From Pseudorasbora parva (lineage: Eukaryota > Chordata > Actinopteri > Cypriniformes > Gobionidae), in the NCBI RefSeq assembly GCF_024679245.1, contig NC_090178.1:30202242-30266241 (forward strand): a DNA stretch of 64,000 nt, read 5' to 3'. Both the position numbers and the translations under genes were made by a program. Positions 58,601 through 64,000 of this stretch are shown piece by piece; positions within the stretch are counted from its first letter, which is position 1, and each line of letters begins with the position of its first letter. The notes under the pieces are model-generated. The model saw nothing but the letters and a program-made list of their open reading frames with translations, did not search any database and was not told the origin of the DNA.

Positions 58601-61600
58601 AATAATGCTTAATACATTTTAAAACTTAATACACTTTAAAAAATTATAAATTTATTGGACAATCAATGTTTTTCTTCAGTGTAAAGGAGTTTTTTCCCCC
58701 CGCAGTGGATGCACAAGAGGTTCATATTTCATATTAAAGACAGACTTTAAGAATAACTCCTTAGGCTTAGACCTTTCTAATGTTTTTAGTTATAGGCTGT
58801 CTGCATATTAATAGGTAACCCAGCAGTTTTTTTTCTTTCTTTTGTAAAATAAGTGTTCTGTAAAATATTACAAAAATAATAATAATTATTAGTATTATAT
58901 TGTTATATTTATTCTGATGTACTCTTTTTTTATTTGTAATTATGAAAATGTTATTGTAATGGTAATATTTCTTATTTAAAAAAATATTTTTAGCAGTAAT
59001 AATAATCATAATTATTATTATTAGTCACATTAATATAAAAACAAAATGTTATATACACACACTTTTCATGTGTAAAAAATTATAATAAAAATAATCGCAT
59101 TTTAAATCGCAATCGCAATTTTACCCAGAATAATCGCAATTATATATTTTCACCAAATCGTGCAGCCCTAATTTTTAGCAAAGTAAGAACTAAGAAACAA
59201 ATGTGTAGGCTACAAAGTTGCACAAGTCAGGATTAGTGTAATAATGTGCGTTAAACTCACAGCACATGCAGTGAGGAAATGCAGAGTTCTGAACACTGCA
59301 CTTTGCTTAACTTGGCCTAAATCTTTTCGTTTCGAAACGTTTCGTTTAAAAGTGGACATTTCTCATGTCTGTGAGGCAAGTAGCCTGCTGAGTTTCGGTT
59401 TATTTATGAGACGCACTCCAGTTCATGAGCAATGAAAGCGATCACTCCCGCGACTTCATGTCACGATTATAGTCTGCCATTTGCTTCTTATTTATTAAAT
59501 CCAGGCAATTGGCCGACGAAACCTTTATTAAAATTTAAAAAAACTTAAAGGTGCACCATGTAGTATTTTTGCAGTAAAATATTCAAAAACCACTAGGCCA
59601 GTGTAATATATTTTGTTTAGTTTAGTACTTACAATATCCCAAATGTTTCCAACTATTTGTAAATTGTGAGAAAATTTATATTTTAACTAATGACCCGGGA
59701 GGTTTCAGCATAGCGTTTGAGGTAGTTGCCTGTCAATTGCGTCATCTCTGTTACCCTCAGTTTCCGGTTTTATTTGGCAGAAACGCTTTTCTCTTAGCAG
59801 TGTGAACAAATGTCACAGCAGCACCGAGCGAACGCCCAGAGTAACGTCATAACATCATTTTAAACACACTTAAATGTATCTTATATGATAAACAGAGCTG
59901 CATCACCTCATACCAATGGCCGTAAAAGCGGAAATAGTGCGGGCGCCCGGCGACTGTGTTCCGTCCCGTCATAGTAAAAGTCCTGCTGCTCGCGAGCCGT
60001 GTGTTTGTGTAACAATTGCTCCTGCAGCCGCTCTGCTTCATACTACAGTAACGTTAATAACCGCATTCATGAACGTGATTTCTGCCAAGTCCTATTTTCC
60101 ACCGGCTGTGAGGTGAAGTCCACATGTCCCAAGATGCCGCGCTCAAACTTGGCGTCATCTAACTACCACTTTGTTTTGAATAGGCAACTTCTAGTGGACA
60201 GAAAGTTGCATAGTGCACCTTTAATATTAAACTAAATATAAACCTCATTTCTGACCCACTCACATCTTTATCATAATCAGATATAATGTAAAAATATTAT
60301 AATATTTAAACATAAATATGAAAAAAAACATTGTTTAATCACTTCAACAAGTAGGCCTATAGTAAGCTACAGATAAATGTCATGTCTGAGCTGGATTTCA
60401 TTTTACCAGTGAGAGCTTCATGAGCGCGCACGCCTGCGGATTATTGAGCCAAGTCAACTTTATTTATAGGCTTTAGCGCTTTTACAATGATGAGCTTCAC
60501 AGTGTTAAACAGGAAAATATAGCAACACTATTTGGCTGTACAGTCGCTCTGAGGAAAACGCAGATGTTATCAGCTCATTTCAGTTTATCAATGTTAGTTT
60601 TAATGTGAGTCACTCCGGTCCGCTTTGTTACAGGCTCGTTCTCATCAGAACGCCCACGTATTAAAAAAATGGTCGGGTTTAAATCGGGCTCAGGCTCATT
60701 AGTATTACAGTTACCGGGCCAGGCTCGGACACAACGATTTTTTTTTTTGCCTGATCTAAGCTCTACTGTGGGGTCAGCTAGAATATTTAAAGCATTTACA
60801 TTTAAGGCAAGGCAGTTTTTGATTGAAAAAACTGGTTTTGCACAACCCCATGTGTTTTCTAAATGCATGTTACTGCTCTTACTGTGACCTATACATGCTT
60901 TTTATTTTTGACCTCTTATTTGAAGTTAATCTCACAGTGGAATGGCAAATATATTTTCCAGGATTTCGCCAATAATTTAGTCTACTTAAACTTTCTTTTG
61001 ACTCGTTCAGTGGCTGGAGAGAATATCTTTACTGGGGGTGTAAAGAATCTCAAAACAACTTTATTTGGCTAGACTGAAATAAAGTAGATCGTATCTGATT
61101 CAATTTAAAGTCTGCATGAAGTGAAATTTACAACCTTTTTTTCTCCCTATTGTGACGTATATCTGAGTGAAACGGCTTCTCAAATTATTAAAAAAAGAAT
61201 ATGGGTGGGACTTGATTTTGTCCATCGGGAAATTATTACGCATGGGACCAAGGCTGTGAGATGGAATGTAATGGCTGTCACACAGTAGTATAACTGACAT
61301 TCCATGCAATATCTACACCCAATGACCGCTCAGGGCATAACCTCTTCATGTACTCAGTGTGGTGGTGTTTTTTTTTTTAAGAGTGAACACTTAAAAATAA
61401 TCTTAACAGTTAGTATGTAATCATGGCAGCTGCTCAGCATTACTCTTGTTTGTGGTTGTGTACAGACATACGCTGAGCCAGCTCCCAACTATCTGCATGG
61501 GCAGCAGGTGTACACGGGTCATCAACAGGGTGTGGTAGTGCAGCAGGGAGGCACCGTCACCACCATTGTCACATCTCAGACAGTTCAACAGGTATGCAAC

Positions 61601-63700
61601 TCACACCTTTCACCAGATGAGGGTGCTGTTACACTTTCTATCTATTTCTCTCTCTTTGTTTCCTTTCATCTTTTTCTTTAATAAAGACATGATCAAAGCA
61701 CTAGGAATTGGAATTTTAAGTAATTTTGTAGTTAAATACCCTAACACACAAATGAGTGATTAGACAAATAATAATAAAAAATGTCTACATATATTTTAAA
61801 ATATCCCCCAACATGCATTGTTACAATTCAACAAAATAAGATAACTTAAACAAGTTATTCCTTTCTATTGAAAAAAAACCCATTAAAAAGTAAATAAAAA
61901 GCATAAAGAAAAATGAAAAACTATTTTTAGGACGCTCATTAAAATCATGATTACTCATGAATAAACCTTTTGCTGCCCTGTCTGACCCACCGAGGCATGG
62001 ACTCTAGTAGACCCCTAAAGGTGTGCTGTTGTATCTGGCACCAAAATGTTGGCAGCAGATTCTTTAAGTCTTGTAAGTTGCAAGGTGGGGTGTCGATGGA
62101 TTGGACCCGTTTGATCAGCACATCCCACAAATGTTCAATTGGATTGAGATCTGGAGAATTCGGAGGTCAACACTTCAAACTTGTTGTTGTGCTCCTCAAA
62201 CCATTCTAGAAACGTTTCTGGTTTGTGGCAGGGTGCTGAAAGCTGTGGCTTTCTGCTGAAAGGCCACAGCCGCCATGGAATACATTTTCCATGAAGGGGT
62301 GTACATGGTCTACAACAATTCCTAGGTAGATGGTACGTGTCAAAGTAACCACATGGATACTGGACCCAAGTTTTCCCAGCAGAACATTGCCCAAAGCATC
62401 ACACTGCCTCTGCCGGCTTGCCTTCTTCCCGTGCATCCTGGTGCCATGTGTTCCTCAGGTTAGCAACGCACACAGCCATTCATGTGATGTTAAAGAAAAC
62501 GTGATTCATCATACCAGGCCACCTCCTTCCATTGCTCCGTGGTCTGGTTCTGATGCTCACATGCCCACTGTTGGTGCTTTCGGTGGTGGACAGGGATCAG
62601 CATAGGCACCTTAAGTGTTCTGCGGCTATGCAGCCCCACACGCAACAAACTGCGATACACTCTGTATTCTGACACCTTTCTATCAGAACCAGCATCAACT
62701 TCCTGAGCAATTTGAGCTACAGTAGCTCGTCTGTTTGATTGGACCGCACGTGCCAGCCTTTGCTTCACACGTGCATCAATGAGCCATGGCCACCCAGGAC
62801 CCTGTCGCCGGTTCACCACTGTTCCTTATTTGGACCACTTTTGATAGATACTGACCACTTCAGACCGGAAACACCCCACAAGAGCTGCAGTTTTGGAGAT
62901 GCTCTGACCCAGTCGTCAAGCCATCACAAATTTGTCCATTGTCAAATTTGCTCAAATCCTTATGCTTGCCCATTCATCAACTTTGAGGACAAAAATGTTC
63001 ACTTGCTGCCTAATGTATCCCACCCACTAACAGGTGCCGTGATGAAGAGATAAACAGTGTTATTCACTTCTCCTGTGAATCATACACTTAAGTCATAATG
63101 TTATGCCTGATCAGTGTATATATACTATAAAGTCACACATCCTACACTATACTAGTTCTATACTATAAGTTTCATCTAGATGAGTTGTACCAGCAATTGT
63201 TTTGTTTTTTAGACAACAGGTTCCAGGAATCTCAGCATTCTGACTAACCTCCCCTTAACTGTGATTCACCACAGGAAATGATCGTACCCAACAGCATTAT
63301 TGACCTGCCGCCTCCTTCCCCTCCCAAACCTAAAACCATCATCCTGCCTCCCAGCTGGAAAGTGGCGCGAGACCCAGAAGGCAGAATTTATTACTACCAC
63401 ATCATCACCAGGTATGAATGGTTCTTATTAAACAGGCAGTCTGTATATCATTAAAACTTCAAGAGTCAAACCTCCTTTTATTCAATTAAGCTTGACGACA
63501 TCAGCAGGGATTGATCTAATGAGTTACGACATCACCGATGCCTTCCATTGTCTTATTGTAATTGCTTCATGTGCTCTCTCTCTTTCAGGCAAACACAGTG
63601 GGATCCTCCCAGTTGGGATGGAACTACAGAAGAAGCCAGCATAGAACACGAGGCTGAGATGGACCTCGGGACACCCACATACGATGAAAATCCTTCAAAG
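42525..63700 (+). CDS. setd2: Histone H3K36 methyltransferase SETD2 (partial, 18 coding exons; C-terminus outside window)
   Basis: Catalyses SAM-dependent trimethylation of H3 Lys36 in the nucleus, coupled to elongating RNA polymerase II. Coding exons: 42525-42553, 44414-44435, 44537-48516, 48682-48813, 49030-49158, 49254-49377, 49484-49561, 49986-50083, 50190-50334, 50927-51061, 51225-51353, 51509-52864, 54783-54831, 54926-55202, 55428-56226, 61466-61591, 63275-63411, 63589-63700. These give 7857 nt, 2619 codons, every junction in phase. The order matches human SETD2: [20 protein letters not shown] near the N-terminus (44), SR-rich region (about 312-459), SVVVVPKNS block, AWS (about 1354-1409), SET (about 1410-1527; [11 protein letters not shown] 1484-1494, FDYQF 1523-1527), post-[11 protein letters not shown] (1537-1544), helical region, WW (about 2559-2591). 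The SRI domain that binds phosphorylated Pol II is expected beyond 64000. Human SETD2 is 2564 aa in total, so this orthologue is longer. Intron after 52864 is GC-AG; all others are GT-AG. Confidence 0.96.
42554..44413 (+). other. setd2: setd2 intron 2 with MITE and (AT)n
   Basis: Contains a GTTCACCC-family MITE (about 43915-44276, ending GGTGAACTATCCC) whose middle carries an (AT)n array at 43970-44024. No exon in between. Confidence 0.6.
44414..44435 (+). CDS. setd2: setd2 exon 3 (22-nt microexon)
   Basis: Bounded by ACACAG and GTAGGT. Adds REDVKDCS in frame (the Arg codon is shared with exon 2). Supported by phase on both sides and by resemblance of the joined product to human SETD2; a very small exon is easily missed by predictors. 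Confidence 0.75.
44537..48516 (+). CDS. setd2: setd2 large exon (SR-rich and disordered N-terminal half)
   Basis: 3980 nt encoding residues 18-1344. Starts [18 protein letters not shown] after the acceptor TATCACTAG and ends [11 protein letters not shown] at GTAAGT. Contains the conserved [20 protein letters not shown], an Arg-Ser region (about 45421-45860), [12 protein letters not shown] and the [12 protein letters not shown] block. The equivalent exon in human is also the giant one. Mostly predicted disordered; this part limits SETD2 stability in mammals, untested here. Confidence 0.95.
48682..50334 (+). CDS. setd2: setd2 AWS-SET-post-SET exons (six exons)
   Basis: Exons 48682-48813, 49030-49158, 49254-49377, 49484-49561, 49986-50083 and 50190-50334. 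The AWS zinc-binding Cys series runs [29 protein letters not shown] and [11 protein letters not shown] core: [57 protein letters not shown] (pseudoknot), LTFDYQF. Post-[13 protein letters not shown] completes the zinc site. All catalytic and zinc residues are intact, so an active enzyme is expected. Small sequence differences from human are conservative. Confidence 0.96.
50335..50926 (+). other. setd2: setd2 intron 10
   Basis: 592 bp, GT-AG, no repeat or extra exon recognised. Confidence 0.8.
50927..51353 (+). CDS. setd2: setd2 exons 11-12 (post-catalytic helical region)
   Basis: 50927-51061 encodes [20 protein letters not shown] and [19 protein letters not shown]; 51225-51353 encodes [20 protein letters not shown] and following. 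Both align with the human region after post-SET ([45 protein letters not shown]). Likely an armadillo-like helical segment. Confidence 0.93.
51509..52864 (+). CDS. setd2: setd2 exon 13 (acidic, repeat-expanded)
   Basis: 1356 nt, residues 1668-2119. Conserved ends: [20 protein letters not shown] and [17 protein letters not shown] at the start, [18 protein letters not shown] and LLDSWKDLK at the end. The middle is strongly enlarged compared with human: a Glu-rich tract, nine CKPEE-type repeats (52041-52267), and a Ser/Thr/Glu/Pro-rich tail (52320-52740). It ends at a GC donor. Confidence 0.93.
52041..52267 (+). repeat. setd2: In-frame tandem repeat coding for E(N/D)..CKPE units
   Basis: About nine units of 24 or 27 bp. 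Units read [17 protein letters not shown] (two), EDLPCKPE (three), [24 protein letters not shown]. The three EDLPCKPE units are almost identical at the DNA level, indicating recent slippage or unequal exchange. No indel breaks the frame. Confidence 0.95.
52865..54782 (+). other. setd2: setd2 intron 13, GC-AG type
   Basis: Donor AAG|GCAAGA, acceptor TTCACTCTCAG. The exon join [13 protein letters not shown] matches human SETD2 exactly, so GC is the real donor. Most of the intron is a fold-back element (53200-53981) and non-coding sequence. Confidence 0.88.
53200..53981. mobile_element. TTAA-flanked fold-back element in setd2 intron 13
   Basis: TTAAAGTGTTAGTTCACCC at the left and the inverse GGGTGAACTAACCCTTTAA at the right, TTAA on both edges. 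The arms (about 53200-53460 and 53725-53981) are inverted copies; the middle has CpG-rich sequence (53525-53660). A transcript could form a hairpin of about 260 bp. Confidence 0.85.
54783..55202 (+). CDS. setd2: setd2 exons 14-15 (Arg-Glu/Asp run)
   Basis: 54783-54831 encodes [16 protein letters not shown]; 54926-55202 encodes [18 protein letters not shown], then a dense run of RE/RD dipeptides (54977-55107, residues about 2153-2196), then [20 protein letters not shown]. Human has only a short SRERDPD at this place, so the charged run is expanded here. Confidence 0.92.
55428..56226 (+). CDS. setd2: setd2 exon 16 (low-charge/polyQ and proline-rich region)
   Basis: Residues 2228-2494. Begins with [20 protein letters not shown], conserved with human, then 28 uninterrupted Gln (2269-2296), then [20 protein letters not shown], nearly identical to human. 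The rest is Gln/Pro/Thr-rich. The frame could run on to a stop at 56290-56292 if the intron were retained, but the donor GTTGGA is used in this model because the next exon continues the human-like sequence. Confidence 0.92.
55549..55632 (+). repeat. setd2: CAG/CAA repeat coding for 28 glutamines
   Basis: 84 bp of mixed CAG and CAA codons with no other codon. Interruptions by CAA normally reduce slippage. Human SETD2 has only about four Gln here. Confidence 0.95.
56482..57249. mobile_element. Fold-back element, same type as 53200-53981
   Basis: AAAGGGTTAGTTCCCCCAAA at the left, inverse AACTAACCCTTTAA at the right. The arms (56482-56800 and 56930-57249) are inverted copies with matched words such as GCATCGGAAATATATTTTGG / CAAAATGTATTTTCGATGC. 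Non-coding. Confidence 0.8.
57953..59170. mobile_element. hAT element (GCTGCACGATT ends), nested
   Basis: Left TAGGGCTGCACGATTAATCG, right the inverse CGTGCAGCCCTA. The octamer ATTTTTAG is directly repeated at 57945-57952 and 59171-59178. The ends also carry long AATCGCAATCGC-type inverted words. 1218 bp, non-autonomous. Confidence 0.88.
59545..60224. mobile_element. TTAA-flanked element family C, nested
   Basis: Left TTAAAGGTGCACCATGTAGT, right the inverse CATAGTGCACCTTTAA, TTAA at both edges. The right 160 bp matches 38765-38927. Non-coding. Confidence 0.82.
61466..61591 (+). CDS. setd2: setd2 exon 17
   Basis: Encodes [20 protein letters not shown] and [20 protein letters not shown], matching the human QYIQGQQIFTAHPQGVVVQP segment. 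Acceptor TGTACAG, donor GTATGC. Confidence 0.93.
61965..63121 (-). mobile_element. Tc1-like transposon, degenerate, antisense in setd2 intron 17
   Basis: The right end ATAATGTTATGCCTGATCAG matches the family at 25507-26651. The minus strand encodes transposase pieces: [19 protein letters not shown] (about 62735-62680), [11 protein letters not shown] (about 62522-62490). The left terminal repeat was not found, so this copy is truncated at its 3' side. Confidence 0.85.
63275..63700 (+). CDS. setd2: setd2 exons 18-19 (WW domain)
   Basis: 63275-63411 and 63589-63700. [20 protein letters not shown] precedes the WW domain; W2564 and W2586 are the signature Trp pair, with the WDPP end of the fold. 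The domain is split between the exons after HIITR. It is followed by [19 protein letters not shown] as in human. The WW is known to bind proline-rich partners such as huntingtin. Confidence 0.95.
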
Positions 63701-64000
63701 GTATTAAACAATTCCTTATGCTTGGGGGGAAAGAAATTGCAAGATTTATCCCTTTAATCAACCTTGAGTTAAAATATGGTAATTGTTACTAAAATACAGG
63801 TAATTCAGAAAGTGTTACAGCGTTGATGTCACCACCATAAATGCAGTAAGGGATGCCAGTTCGCGATTACACATTAGATCAGCAACTTTGTGGGATATTT
63901 GTTACTCATTTCACACGCAAAGTTAATACCAGCAATCGGTTGCATTTAGATGTCTTAAAGGTACAGTAACAAAAAGCATGTTTATAGGTAGGGTAGGCAA
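63701..64000 (+). other. setd2: setd2 intron 19, cut by the window edge
   Basis: Starts GTATTA. No exon in the last 300 bases. The remaining exons (SRI domain) should follow. Confidence 0.8.

Larger units (their letters stand above)
57753..60765. mobile_element. hAT-type element, outermost of a nest
   Basis: Left TAGAGTTTAGATTCCCTGCC, right the inverse TGATCTAAGCTCTA. The octamer CTGTGGGG is directly repeated at 57745-57752 and 60766-60773. CCGAACC/GGGTCGG words near both ends (57783-57815, 60672-60725). Its own sequence is about 1.1 kb; two other elements are inserted in it. Confidence 0.78.
56227..61465 (+). other. setd2: setd2 intron 16, transposon-rich
   Basis: 5.2 kb intron, GT-AG, largely built of the fold-back element 56482-57249 and the hAT nest 57753-60765. 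No additional exon recognised. Confidence 0.85.

Noticed and set aside
62330..63053. Plus-strand frames as genes
   Set aside because: Antisense shadows of the degenerate Tc1 transposase at 61965-63121.

Overview
This is vertebrate nuclear DNA, most likely from a cyprinid-type teleost (inference). The genes are intron-containing with GT-AG splicing. The space between exons is filled with fish repeat families: Tc1-like elements, hAT elements with 8-bp target duplications, TTAA-flanked short elements, a 5S-derived SINE, L2- and Rex1/CR1-like LINEs, and long (AT)n arrays. No bacterial, organellar or viral gene was seen.

Three protein-coding genes can be supported. (1) A small six-exon gene on the minus strand (coding 14252 to 6289), reconstructed from short exons with consistent phases, encodes about 154 aa and resembles human C8orf88, an eIF4E-binding protein; it carries the motif YTRDFLI. 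(2) rbm12b on the minus strand (22771-24660) has a single coding exon of 629 aa with five RRMs. (3) setd2, the H3K36 trimethyltransferase, on the plus strand fills the right half: a probable non-coding first exon near 36.0 kb, the start codon at 42525, and 18 coding exons up to 63700 where the window cuts it. All intron phases agree, giving 2619 codons in the window with AWS, SET, post-SET and WW domains. The C-terminal SRI exons lie beyond the right edge.

Layout: 0-5 kb holds a THAP relic, a Tc1 copy and a 5S-SINE split by a hAT. 5-14.3 kb is the C8orf88-like gene, with a TE-packed intron (Tc1 split by a hAT; an L2 fragment inside a TTAA element). 14.4-20.1 kb is nested repeats and a LINE. 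20-28.6 kb is rbm12b and its upstream region, with a decayed hAT hosting a Tc1. 28.6-35.3 kb is mostly repeats, including a three-level nest at 31.3-32.9 kb. 35.4-63.7 kb is setd2, with a nested TTAA element in intron 1, a fold-back element in a GC-AG intron, and a three-element hAT nest in the intron before the penultimate window exons.

The genes do not form a functional unit; they are neighbours on a chromosome. rbm12b and setd2 are divergently oriented. The most useful observations are the hidden C8orf88-like gene, the GC-AG intron of setd2, three separate low-complexity expansions in SETD2 (CKPEE repeat, Arg-Glu/Asp run, 28-residue polyQ), and the datable transposon nests with intact target duplications. 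I found no convincing new multi-gene system.
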